Shown: positions 19,001 to 25,708, counted from the first letter of the stretch. The stretch is DNA of 32,803 bases from Coxiellaceae bacterium UBA6002 (GCA_002429595.1 DJAM01000095.1:1-32803), one strand, 5' to 3'. The notes: generated by a model from the sequence alone, not told the origin. Numbers and translations are program-made.

Positions 19001-20872
19001 TTAATGGTAGTATTAGGCTTGTTGCAGGGCTTTCACCGCAAAATCTTAGCGGATTTAGGGGTGTCTAATGCAAATGCAACACTGCCACCGAGCTATGATC
19101 CTATGCTGGGAGGTTTATCAGAACCTGATAAGCCGAAAACATTGCCAGTAGAAGTGGTAGAGGCCGGTACACCATCTGCTGACAAAGTATCTTCAAATTT
19201 GTTAGCGATCATAAATCAATCTGATACACCTGTTCCTTCTCCTGAAGTAGAGAGAATAAAAAAAGAAGATCCTCAATGGTTTTTCTCATCACCTAAGAGT
19301 TCTGCTTTTAATCAAGCAACCGACCCTGGCGACTTTCATGAGCGCTATAGTCAAACAATTCAATCAGAAGTGCCTGTCGATGATCCTAACATTTGGATGC
19401 TGACCGAAGAGTATCAGGATTACCAGTGGTTTGAGTGGACAGGTGTTTATAAATTCTATCGCGAATGTCTCGATAAGCATAGAAGAATGTTAGATCTTAG
19501 CGGTTGTGATCTCACAGATGGAGAATTAGAAGTGTTGGTCGATTATCACTTATTAGATGATAAACAAATCCACACTATTATCTTGCCACAAAGCGTTGGA
19601 GACGATAGCGCCAATAGTCTTATTGACTTAGTAGAGAAGAATTACCATATCACGAGATTGCAGTTCAACAAAGTTAACTTTTCTGACGAGAATAAGGAAC
19701 TCATCGAATATTATCTGGGTCGTAATAAGCTCTACACTTTTATTGCAGTAGCCTTGCAGCGCGAACAAACTAAAGTTTTGGATCTGAGAAATAAAAATCT
19801 TGGTGACGCGGGTGTATTGTTTCTTGCTGAACAGCTAAAAAAAGCAAAATGTGCTCTTGAAGTTATTTATTTAGGTGGTAATGAAATAGGTAATGCTGCT
19901 GCTAAGAAGCTATATTCACATGCTATTGGTATAAAACTAGAGTGGGGAGCAAATAATCATATTAGTGCAAAGATAATCAGAAGATCTAGTACTAAAATTA
20001 GTATTGACCCTTCTCCTTCTGCAGTAGTTCCAAGCGTTGAAATACTAAAAAAAATGGGGGATCAAAAACTTGCTGTTGAATATGTCCGAAGCGGGCTTAC
20101 AAGCTGGCATACACAAAATTCTAAACTAGCAACACCAATCAATAAATTAGCTCAACCTTATTTCGATGTTATTTGGAATCGTGCGACCAAAACTACTTTT
20201 TTCGCAAAATCAGCTATTAGATCCACCGAATCTAAACCTAGTTCAGATGTTAAAGTCAGGGTTGTAAATCCTTCAAGCTCTCAAAAATCAACCGATAATT
20301 CTGATCAGATAGAGAGCATTAGCCATGGCAATTATAGCTATTATCCTTCTTGGTCGCGCTCTTATTATTACGATCAGCGGTTCCGATCTAGATCACCTAG
20401 GCGTGAGTTACGGAGTGATTTTGACTCCCATTGCAACTATTTGCCGGCAAGTAATAAAAGAAGGTCTGAAAACATAATTAGACAAGCGGCCTCGGTTACC
20501 GGACAAAATACAAAATTGGGAGAAACTGAGCGCCATCTGCTTTATCTTGCAACATTTTCCGCTAGCGAAAGATTCGAATTTGAGTTATTTGGACAGTGTC
20601 TACTGTTTTTTATTTTGTCTACTATACAATCCCATAAAATTACGGATAAGCTACTTGGTCATCATCTCGATTCTTTTATGACTTTTGTCACGAAGCAAAG
20701 TCCTAATTATTCGCGATCGTATGTTGATAAATTCGTTAAGCGTTTTATTCGGCTAGAAAAAAATAGTAATTATAATAATCGCGCAAGCTTTCACCGCGTA
20801 CCAAAAAATAATCAACCAGCTCATGAGCGAAGAGCGGCTCCAAGTGGTTTCCATAGACAAGCGAAGCGATAA
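13016..20872 (+). CDS. Giant fusion: LRR, NRPS adenylation-carrier-thioesterase, STAND NTPase, helical repeats, nucleotidyltransferase, LRR
   Basis: 2618 residues in one open frame; no named family covers it. Domains: LRR-like unit (17-72); adenylation domain (92-615) with A3 SSGSEAEPKG 255-264, A4 FDAS 299-302, A5 YGPSE 389-393, TGD 478-480 and catalytic K598; carrier domain (632-705) with S659 in GGTSLL; thioesterase (712-990) with S799, D825, H976; STAND/NB-ARC-type NTPase with Walker A GKSGVGKS 1041-1048, Walker B D1115, HPLSL 1182-1186 and FHKGLQEIIR 1299-1308; helical TPR-like region (1320-1650); Pol-beta-fold nucleotidyltransferase with G1698-S1699, D1710, E1712, D1756 and a helical tail; Pro/Ser-rich linker (2017-2110); LRR block (2158-2310); basic tail with RSRSPRR (2457-2463). 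No condensation domain, signal peptide or membrane segment. Carrier activation would need a phosphopantetheinyl transferase encoded elsewhere. Function unknown; a secreted effector or a nucleotide-gated signalling enzyme are possibilities. Confidence 0.85.
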   Translation: MLPPDLLEKLENSNCDIVHLDLSAYTLTISDLEQLQTALTKNDTVQAIIWPKNLSSAPGCNAIEEYLTKERGKPLGSNYAHEFQSGGLPLCFHQIFETLAAEKETGDFRAVEDSFTEFGLSYKELNAKSNQLAHYLIKKKAEIVANSKAKDIVVAIYLNRSIDFLVAMLAVMKSGCAFLPLDTNPNLAPDLRVQQYCNAAKPAVVISQSRLESRIKYLSNGAPAIILDKIDITCFPVTNPNVRVFPGDLAYIAFSSGSEAEPKGILIEHKGIRNIILASRELFKLSPKDNIAQFASLAFDASLYEIFIALGSRARVTFVPDNVRSDAEELENFYNRKQITVGVFLSSMLLLLNPKNFTTLRVVLSTGEAAYKESIKDWEDCGKERYDGYGPSEVTIGTTIVRCQSEMHVGKPFLGLRAYLLKIVEDDSDPSKRDIIIKASEEGELCIAGEGLARGYISNELTKNAFIKHKDLGDIYVTGDRASFDRHGNIHYAGRIKEEFKLDGKLVSLLEIEETLRNYAAKPESFLKESCVVRHTHIHKQLGITINKIVVHAVPKANKTIDIIDLYHFLALQKPRYMWPAHWVVRVTDLPKILSNGKPNRKDIVKEKDNIQLVRFKPYKSPNEDDTVEKYIYKEMKSCLELPIEFSIYDNFFDLGGTSLLFMFFLARVKARYKRQDYPKLHLSSMYELSENPTVASLARRIKSEKIEFDPIVTLIPNGEKTPVFCIHSVLGNPADTYFNFAKRVLPDRVVYGIRAHALIDPTFTYDTIQEHAQNYAKRIMRLREEKNHAGPIILLGISTGGTFAYEIARILIGFNYKVYVLIVDSISPKTLQTMPGVDFKLLCDEMLERLRVHWGYKSQATSRQGVVTDPEKKRALREETARSVQNKNNRTIIKELFDGFASSLQDKANDQNIDEFKFISSLVNAEMNHIQKPVYLNPGSKIFVFRSQLSTENYVSDTKLGWGDNVTDYSVVSDHFDILQNVEERVFQDILSEADNKYLYTWKLPSIAKDFILRPALVNQIQLELSREKGAPQSVIVLYGKSGVGKSQLTGYILNAATNFTLRVWFNASSYDQLAWECFEFGKKQNIPAMTLDSACEKVKVWLIKNQEYLVVYDNLDFSDARLIDSLPTNGTIIITSNVASPQYRNFEVRNMEELEAEKLAQAYLGCDKGNSDLARILMYHPLSLSLACAFIRENKDKMTIAKYIDKVSQLIKQDDKRSILNIVCHITLNCLDRQESIASEFIRKCSFLNGSYLPAMVLKMLVDSHDNVEREYKLKEILEQLRRFALIRDVDQNGASFHKGLQEIIRSDLEQQRKAKQQPVSLVLDRLTYLLVLNYPFEKATAKHYSFAQELKPHLESVVVFAQAATLAKARLLRMLADVYGTFGIFGKQIVHLYELQWLHETLNQKHSDALRERALTNVALVKSHFSVAAQMKHINLLHKALDILSTLTRSDALHNEILKIHAFIIYLCRENYEPVPTISEHFVTQYLRNNAIDYFGFANTYMCAVLHEKKDKFLKESTQLLQRHDPYHPELINCYQAIAREYEEKEFNWLVASAKEHLELALDIKRKNTAIAYFRFDQLAIYTKLFVLCSKLVTSRPKAIEKIVVNLPEILSLFYADIANLKVSFELLKRQSVQDPVLLDWFSPYNFKRHARVGTDYSSISRYNEELRQLLHMVVSDCLSLLSEPPCSFILLGFGSTGYGLALDKSDFEFGIVLSNSVRPELRCFIDAYFICFIRLFKLLLKTAFEPYGLHIDYNLSPKVSDNHIEGLYGTVDELITKHAKLEREEKNGKMTYTALYALLTHTCLYNFALDDEDVDQDFRAALTSCLEKPHDGIAFHKVFALQQFGYHHRQFNAIQEKDRRVVIPIKNLYFRPLVFIILDLSLFYNLLQLPSTDENTFNLFKQIVTLQAKNIISERFAAALTLSLNNLLTIRSALHKQIGRYVATELVRHHKVSDKQASEAVARFYEKAEDKIYERISSTELLSLSGQEAEQLMVVLGLLQGFHRKILADLGVSNANATLPPSYDPMLGGLSEPDKPKTLPVEVVEAGTPSADKVSSNLLAIINQSDTPVPSPEVERIKKEDPQWFFSSPKSSAFNQATDPGDFHERYSQTIQSEVPVDDPNIWMLTEEYQDYQWFEWTGVYKFYRECLDKHRRMLDLSGCDLTDGELEVLVDYHLLDDKQIHTIILPQSVGDDSANSLIDLVEKNYHITRLQFNKVNFSDENKELIEYYLGRNKLYTFIAVALQREQTKVLDLRNKNLGDAGVLFLAEQLKKAKCALEVIYLGGNEIGNAAAKKLYSHAIGIKLEWGANNHISAKIIRRSSTKISIDPSPSAVVPSVEILKKMGDQKLAVEYVRSGLTSWHTQNSKLATPINKLAQPYFDVIWNRATKTTFFAKSAIRSTESKPSSDVKVRVVNPSSSQKSTDNSDQIESISHGNYSYYPSWSRSYYYDQRFRSRSPRRELRSDFDSHCNYLPASNKRRSENIIRQAASVTGQNTKLGETERHLLYLATFSASERFEFELFGQCLLFFILSTIQSHKITDKLLGHHLDSFMTFVTKQSPNYSRSYVDKFVKRFIRLEKNSNYNNRASFHRVPKNNQPAHERRAAPSGFHRQAKR

Positions 20873-20890
20873 AAAAATCATTTTGACCAT

Positions 20891-20940
20891 GACATGTCTG
20901 CGCCCGTATTAAATCTTATAATATGGGTTGCGGGCATGTC
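20891..20940 (+). terminator. Long imperfect hairpin after the giant gene
   Basis: GACATG at 20891 pairs with CATGTC ending at 20940, and the whole 50 bases fold into a stem of about 21 pairs with one bulged base and a short A+U loop. Several pairs are G-U when read on the plus strand but would be A-C mismatches on the minus strand, so it looks like an RNA element of the giant-gene transcript. No T-run follows, so it may protect the 3' end or aid termination. The converging luxR-type gene ends at 20954. Confidence 0.5.
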
Positions 20941-20953
20941 TAAAGGAATAGAA

Positions 20954-21718
20954 TTAAAAATATTTCGAAAATTTCGCCACAATGCTAGCTTTATTTTTTG
21001 TCTGAGTTTTTTCTCTTATTTTTTCGATATAAATTTCAACAGTTCGATAGGAAATTGCCATTATTCTAGCAATTTCCTTTGCGGTACTTCCTGAACAGAG
21101 ATGATATAAGCATTCAAGTTCTCGCTTTGAGAAATTATAGGGCATGGCCAAGATTTTCTCTTGGAAATTTTCGATAAGATTATTGGAAAATTCTTGTTTT
21201 TTAATTCTTACCATTCCAAATGACAATTTTAAAATCTTAAATAATTCGTCTTCCACGTTTGAATCGATTTCTTTACTAGCATTTTCTTGGTTTTTATCGA
21301 TCGCGTGCCATGACTTTTGTGAGATTTTTTTTGCCATCCCAATAATATAAATATTGTTTTCATAATCAATGCATTTAAAGCAGTTGTCTAAGATATATCG
21401 AACTGAATTGGATGGCGTTACGATCTGATAATGGATCAGATTTATTTTGGGGTTATTGTAATTTTCATTATGACGTTCTTGCAGTTGCGCCATGTAAAAA
21501 TCTTTTCGTGTTGGCTCAAGGTAATCCAGCCATATGAGAGGAAATTTGAAAATTAGATCTGGGTCGCGCTGCCAGATTTTTTCAAAGTTATTACCTTGGT
21601 AAATTTGTCTCGTCATTTCACGATCTCGGATCCAAAACACATAATCTTTGTGTCGATCCAGTGAACCTAGTGTCTGCTGTAAGTAGACCGTAGTGGCGTG
21701 TAGAATATTTTGCGTCAT
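20954..21718 (-). CDS. LuxR-type transcriptional regulator with PAS-like N-terminal domain
   Basis: The 254-residue protein ends in a LuxR/GerE helix-turn-helix (196-254): FSKRELECLYHLCSG, STAKEIARIM and the recognition helix SYRTVEIYIEKIREK. Residues about 27-135 look like a PAS-type sensor (FWIRDREMTRQIYQGNNF at the start and a late VRYILDN strand), with a linker rich in charged residues. No phospho-receiver or autoinducer domain is recognised. AAGGG at good spacing overlaps the rluD stop, eight bases upstream, so it is probably translated from the rluD transcript. It converges on the giant gene. Target genes are unknown; control of its neighbour is only a guess from position. Confidence 0.85.
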   Translation of the reverse strand: MTQNILHATTVYLQQTLGSLDRHKDYVFWIRDREMTRQIYQGNNFEKIWQRDPDLIFKFPLIWLDYLEPTRKDFYMAQLQERHNENYNNPKINLIHYQIVTPSNSVRYILDNCFKCIDYENNIYIIGMAKKISQKSWHAIDKNQENASKEIDSNVEDELFKILKLSFGMVRIKKQEFSNNLIENFQEKILAMPYNFSKRELECLYHLCSGSTAKEIARIMAISYRTVEIYIEKIREKTQTKNKASIVAKFSKYF

Positions 21719-21726
21719 TCTAACCC

Positions 21727-22686
21727 TTAAAAATTTGACGATTCATTCATTCTTAATGCCTCTAATAGCGTTTGAAAATCAGAAGGTAGGTCAATTTCAA
21801 AGGAGCAAACTTCGCCACTTGTAGGGTGAGTAAAACTAATTTTTTTAGCATGCAATGCTTGGCGTTTAAAACTACTCACGATTTCACTAGCTTCTTTAGA
21901 TAAACGGCTATTTTTAAATTGCTTGCTATACAAGGGATCACCTAGGACTGGATGATGTATATAGGCTAGATGAACGCGGATTTGGTGAGTACGTCCAGTT
22001 TCTAATTTTACTTCCAGGTAAGAATGCGCAGAAAATTTTTCTAGCACGTGATAGTGCGTGACTGCTTCTTTACCCCCAGACCTTAACACCGACATCTTGG
22101 TGCGAAGGGTAGGGTGCCGCCCGATTGGCAGATTAATTGTGCCAGTCAGCTGTGGCTGACCTTTTACAATGGTGTGGTAAATGCGCTGGACCGTTCTAGC
22201 TTGCATCTGTTTCGCTAATTCCGTCTGAGATGCTAAGGTCTTCGCGACTAAGAGCAAGCCAGAAGTATCCTTATCCAGACGATGGATTAAACCTGCACGA
22301 GGAATTTTTTTTAAATTTGGCTCATAGTGTAGGAGAGCATTGACCAGCGTCGATTTGGGATTGCCAGCTCCTGGATGGACGATGAGACCAGGAGGTTTAC
22401 TAATGACCAGTAACTGTTCGTCCTCATAAATAATATCTAAAGGTATGTTTTCTCCTTCCCAGCGTTCACTATCTTCGAGCACCGCTTTGATTTCAATCGC
22501 CTGTCCTGGGTAAACCAATTGCTTGTTTTTAGTCACAACTTTATTGTCTAGAGTAGTAAACCCTTGTTCTACCCAGCTTTGCAACTGAGCCCTCGAGTAT
22601 TGTGGGAATAACTTGGCAAGGGCTTTATCAAGGCGTAAACCCGCCAGTTCTTCGTCGATGACCTGTTGTAAATGGATGTTCTGCAT
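21727..22686 (-). CDS. rluD: RluD, 23S rRNA pseudouridine synthase
   Basis: Isomerises uridines 1911, 1915 and 1917 (E. coli numbering) in helix 69 of 23S rRNA. An N-terminal S4 RNA-binding domain (about 15-60, LRLDKALAKLFP then SRAQLQSWVEQG) precedes the catalytic domain, with D138 in HRLDKDTSGLLLVAKT. The RTHQIRVHLAYIHHPVLGD stretch is typical of the RluA/RluD group. Length 319 is usual. It is divergent from bamD, as in E. coli, but pgeF no longer follows it. Confidence 0.95.
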   Translation of the reverse strand: MQNIHLQQVIDEELAGLRLDKALAKLFPQYSRAQLQSWVEQGFTTLDNKVVTKNKQLVYPGQAIEIKAVLEDSERWEGENIPLDIIYEDEQLLVISKPPGLIVHPGAGNPKSTLVNALLHYEPNLKKIPRAGLIHRLDKDTSGLLLVAKTLASQTELAKQMQARTVQRIYHTIVKGQPQLTGTINLPIGRHPTLRTKMSVLRSGGKEAVTHYHVLEKFSAHSYLEVKLETGRTHQIRVHLAYIHHPVLGDPLYSKQFKNSRLSKEASEIVSSFKRQALHAKKISFTHPTSGEVCSFEIDLPSDFQTLLEALRMNESSNF

Positions 22687-22709
22687 AATTTTTCACATTT
22701 GAAAAGTAA

Positions 22710-22740
22710 TTGACGCCGACCATAACATATTGTTTATAAT
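22710..22740 (+). promoter_or_regulatory. Possible bamD promoter
   Basis: TTGACG at 22710-22715 and TATAAT at 22735-22740 are both near consensus, but the spacing of 19 bases is longer than ideal. Transcription would begin near 22747, giving an 84-base leader before bamD. It lies between the divergent rluD and bamD genes. Confidence 0.4.
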
Positions 22741-22830
22741 CTCTCTCTAAATACTTAGAAGGTAAGGTAGGCAAAAGAATAGCTAACTGCTTACTTGATT
22801 TTAATATCAATCAAACCCTAAAGAAAGAAT

Positions 22831-23586
22831 ATGAATAAATATAAGTTTTTAGTACTTTTAGCGATTTTACCATTAATTGCAAGTTGTACCACAAACCACG
22901 TTGGAGCAGATGCTTATCGAGGCAAATCTGCTGAACTAATTTTCTGCAAAGGTGAAAGGTCGCTACAGAAAAAACATTACAAAGACGCAATTTCTGAATT
23001 TGAGGCGTTTGATGCGCTTTATCCATTTGATTGCAAAGCTGAACAGGCCCTTCTAAATTTAATTTTTGCCTACTATAAAGCCAACGATTACGAATCGGCG
23101 ATCGCCGCTACCGACCGGTACATCCGACTCTATCCAATGTGTGAGAAGGCTGCTTATGTTATGTATATTCGTGGCGTGATCAATATGGAACACAATCACT
23201 CTTGGATTTATAACGCCTTCCCATGTGATCCAGCTAAGCGTGACTTAAGTAATACCCAATCTGCCTTTAGCGATTTCGCAAAGCTTATCCAGCTGTACCC
23301 GAACTCACCGTATGCCTGCGATGCTCAGAAGCGTATGATGCACATCAAAAATCTGATCGCCCGTCGTGAACTTCAAACTGCTGAGTTTTACTTTAATCGC
23401 AATGCTTATGTCGCTGCAGCGAACCGTGCAAGCTACGTAGTACAACATCTTTGTGGAACCTGCGAAGTGCCTAGAGCGTTAATTATTATGGTACGTTCGT
23501 ATCGTGCACTTGGCGAGAACGAGCAGGCGAATGAAGCATTGGAAGTTTTGCGGTTGAATTATCCGCAGGCGGCTCGAGGATTATAA
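22831..23586 (+). CDS. bamD: BamD, outer-membrane assembly lipoprotein
   Basis: Lipoprotein of the BAM complex that inserts beta-barrel proteins into the outer membrane. The signal peptide ends in the lipobox LIAS-C, with lipidated C19. The mature part is the TPR-rich BamD fold: Y-K-A-I-S-EFEAFDALYP, AYYKANDYESAIAATDRYIRLYP, AFSDFAKLIQLYPNSPYA, and the AEFYFNRNAYVAAANRA repeat. The GVDRSDRD-like loop of E. coli corresponds to CDPAKRDLS. Length 251 is normal. Oddly, the mature protein holds seven further cysteines (39, 68, 104, 132, 163, 208, 211), unusual for BamD, suggesting disulphides or metal binding. Confidence 0.94.
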   Translation: MNKYKFLVLLAILPLIASCTTNHVGADAYRGKSAELIFCKGERSLQKKHYKDAISEFEAFDALYPFDCKAEQALLNLIFAYYKANDYESAIAATDRYIRLYPMCEKAAYVMYIRGVINMEHNHSWIYNAFPCDPAKRDLSNTQSAFSDFAKLIQLYPNSPYACDAQKRMMHIKNLIARRELQTAEFYFNRNAYVAAANRASYVVQHLCGTCEVPRALIIMVRSYRALGENEQANEALEVLRLNYPQAARGL

Positions 23587-23592
23587 CCTTCA

Positions 23593-23624
23593 CTTCTACG
23601 TGCTCGGGCAAGGACACGTAGAAG
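23593..23624. terminator. Bidirectional terminator-like hairpin between bamD and nadE
   Basis: CTTCTACGTG (23593-23602) and CACGTAGAAG (23615-23624) form a perfect ten-base-pair stem with a 12-base loop. It lies six bases after the bamD stop and about 40 bases after the stop of the converging nadE gene. Neither side has a strong T-run, so efficiency is uncertain. Confidence 0.55.
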
Positions 23625-23664
23625 AAAGAACTCCTAATAACTACTATTCACAGAAGAACTTTCA

Positions 23665-25308
23665 TTACAGTCGCAAATACCGACTATAACCAGAAGTAAT
23701 TGGATAACGTCGGTCTCTACCAAATGCCTTCGTGGTAATTCGAACGCCTAGCGGAGCTTGGCGCCGCTTATACTCATTGCGATCCACCATAAGCACAACT
23801 TTGTGAACAATCTCTTTATTGAACCCTTTCTCAATGATGTCGTGAGCGCTCTTATCTTGTTCGACATAGAGCTCTAAGATTTGATCAAGAATGTCATAGG
23901 GCGGCAAGCTATCGCTATCTTTTTGATCGAAAGCAAGTTCTGCGGTTGGTTCGCGTTCGATAATACCTTTCGGAATGACTTCTCCGGTTTGATTACGGTA
24001 ATGAGATAACTTGTAAACTAAGGTCTTGGGAATATCTTTGAGTACACAAAAGCCACCGACCATATCACCATACAAAGTGCAGTATCCTACGGCTAGTTCA
24101 CTTTTATTACCGGTGGATAAAACAATGCCACCTTTTTTGTTGGAGATTGCCATTAGCAATGCGCCGCGGCAGCGGGCTTGTAAGTTTTCTTCAGTGATGT
24201 CTTTGGTCAGTCCTTCGAATTCAGGCGCTAAGACATCTAAAAAAGTCGTGTAAACAGGTTCAATCGCTAAAATGGAGGTCTGTACATTGAGGATTTTTGC
24301 TTGTTCAAGTGCCCAATCAATACTTTTTTGTTGAGTAAATCTTGATGGCATGATGATGCCTTCCACACGTTCAGCACCAATAGCATCCACAGCAATGGCA
24401 AGCGTTAACGCAGAATCAATTCCGCCTGATAAACCTACAATTGCGCCTGGAAAATGATTTTTCTGAATGTAATCTCTGACACCTAATACGAGCGCTTTAT
24501 AAATGCGTTCCTCAATGGGCAGCGCTACTTCTTGATCTTGTTTTGAAAATTCAAAGGTATTGTTCTCGGAGTCGAAATCAAAAACGACAGGAATAAGTGC
24601 TTCTTCGAAAAAAGGCCCGCGTTGGTAGACGACACCTTTGCCGTCGACAACTAAACTATCGCCGTCAAAGATTAACTCGTCTTGGCCACCAATGCAGTTG
24701 TTATACAGAACAGGCACGCAAGTTTCGCGCGTGCGGTTTCGCAGCATCGCAATTCGAGCTTCGTGTTTGTGAATATCAAATGGCGAAGCATTTAAACTAA
24801 TCACCATTTTTGCTCCTGCCTCAACAGTATGAATAAACGGCTCTTTGTGCCATAAATCTTCGCAAATCGTTATACCGAGCGGTAAATCTTTGTAATTGAC
24901 GACGAGTGGTGTTGTTCCTGGTGCAAAGTAACGTACTTCATCGAAGACAGCATAGTTTGGTAGATGATTTTTAAAATAGGTTGCAACCATTTTGCCATTG
25001 CAAATCAACCCAGCAGCATTATGTTTTTTTTTGTCAACAATGACTGGAAAACCTAATAACAAATCAATATTTTTGAGAGTTGTCTGAATATATTCAAGAG
25101 CACGTTCAACTCGTTTATATAAGCTAGCGCGAAATAATAAATCTTCTGCAGGATAACCAGTTAGCGCGAGTTCTGGAAAGATAATTAAATCTGCATTGTA
25201 TTTCGCTTTAGCTTCAATGGCGTTGATAATAATTTTTTCGGCATTGCCTTCAATATCACCAACTAAAAAGTCTAACTGCGCCATCACAAAACAAAATCTT
25301 TTTTTCAT
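23665..25308 (-). CDS. nadE: Glutamine-dependent NAD+ synthetase
   Basis: Makes NAD+ from deamido-NAD+, ATP and glutamine in the cytoplasm. The 547 residues combine an N-terminal nitrilase-type glutaminase, with the expected triad E46 (FPEL), K113 (FKNHLPNY) and C149 (ICEDLW), and a C-terminal N-type ATP pyrophosphatase domain with SGGIDS at 294-299. The FGRDRRYPI end is typical of the family. It follows the small Mth938-like gene by five bases, so the two form an operon. The ribosome site is weak. Confidence 0.95.
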   Translation of the reverse strand: MKKRFCFVMAQLDFLVGDIEGNAEKIIINAIEAKAKYNADLIIFPELALTGYPAEDLLFRASLYKRVERALEYIQTTLKNIDLLLGFPVIVDKKKHNAAGLICNGKMVATYFKNHLPNYAVFDEVRYFAPGTTPLVVNYKDLPLGITICEDLWHKEPFIHTVEAGAKMVISLNASPFDIHKHEARIAMLRNRTRETCVPVLYNNCIGGQDELIFDGDSLVVDGKGVVYQRGPFFEEALIPVVFDFDSENNTFEFSKQDQEVALPIEERIYKALVLGVRDYIQKNHFPGAIVGLSGGIDSALTLAIAVDAIGAERVEGIIMPSRFTQQKSIDWALEQAKILNVQTSILAIEPVYTTFLDVLAPEFEGLTKDITEENLQARCRGALLMAISNKKGGIVLSTGNKSELAVGYCTLYGDMVGGFCVLKDIPKTLVYKLSHYRNQTGEVIPKGIIEREPTAELAFDQKDSDSLPPYDILDQILELYVEQDKSAHDIIEKGFNKEIVHKVVLMVDRNEYKRRQAPLGVRITTKAFGRDRRYPITSGYSRYLRL

Positions 25309-25313
25309 ATGTT

Positions 25314-25682
25314 CTACCGAATTAATAAACCTGCTACAACATTGCGACTTTCTGACATGAGAACATTGAAGGTTCTACAAGCAGCTAAAGTCGACATAAC
25401 TTCAACACCAATTTGTGCTTCATAAAAGGGAACGAGGAGCTTGGGATCAGGAAAAATGAGTTGGTTGCCTGTACCTAACAAAACTACTTCCGGTCTCAAT
25501 GCCAAGATGGATGCAAAACTCTCAAGACTTAATTCATCAAAGCGTTGTGGTTGCCATTCTTCGAGCACATGAGTGCTAACAATAACACTTCGATCATAAA
25601 CGGTGTCATTAACCGTCAGCTTACCCGGTTCATAACAATGAATTTCATAATCTCCATGATTATGGTCCTGATTTACAATCAT
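25314..25682 (-). CDS. Mth938-like (DUF498) domain protein
   Basis: Small 122-residue protein of the Mth938/DUF498 family, related to the mitochondrial complex I assembly factor NDUFAF3; its bacterial role is not established. The family pattern is visible: an early DRSVIVS strand, LRPEVVLLGTG near residue 65-72, FPDPKLLVPF, the IGVEVMST segment and the cysteine-containing AACRTFNVLMSE region, ending with VVAGLLIR. AGGAAA precedes the ATG. It is the first gene before nadE under a strong extended -10 promoter. Confidence 0.88.
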   Translation of the reverse strand: MIVNQDHNHGDYEIHCYEPGKLTVNDTVYDRSVIVSTHVLEEWQPQRFDELSLESFASILALRPEVVLLGTGNQLIFPDPKLLVPFYEAQIGVEVMSTLAACRTFNVLMSESRNVVAGLLIR

Positions 25683-25708
25683 AAAATTTTCCTAGTGGCT
25701 ATTTATAA

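Noticed and set aside
13016..20872. The giant frame as an artefact of several genes read through
   Set aside because: Codon-level domain motifs remain in one frame from start to end with no frameshift, internal ribosome sites are not obvious at the domain borders, and the linkers are plausible interdomain segments.
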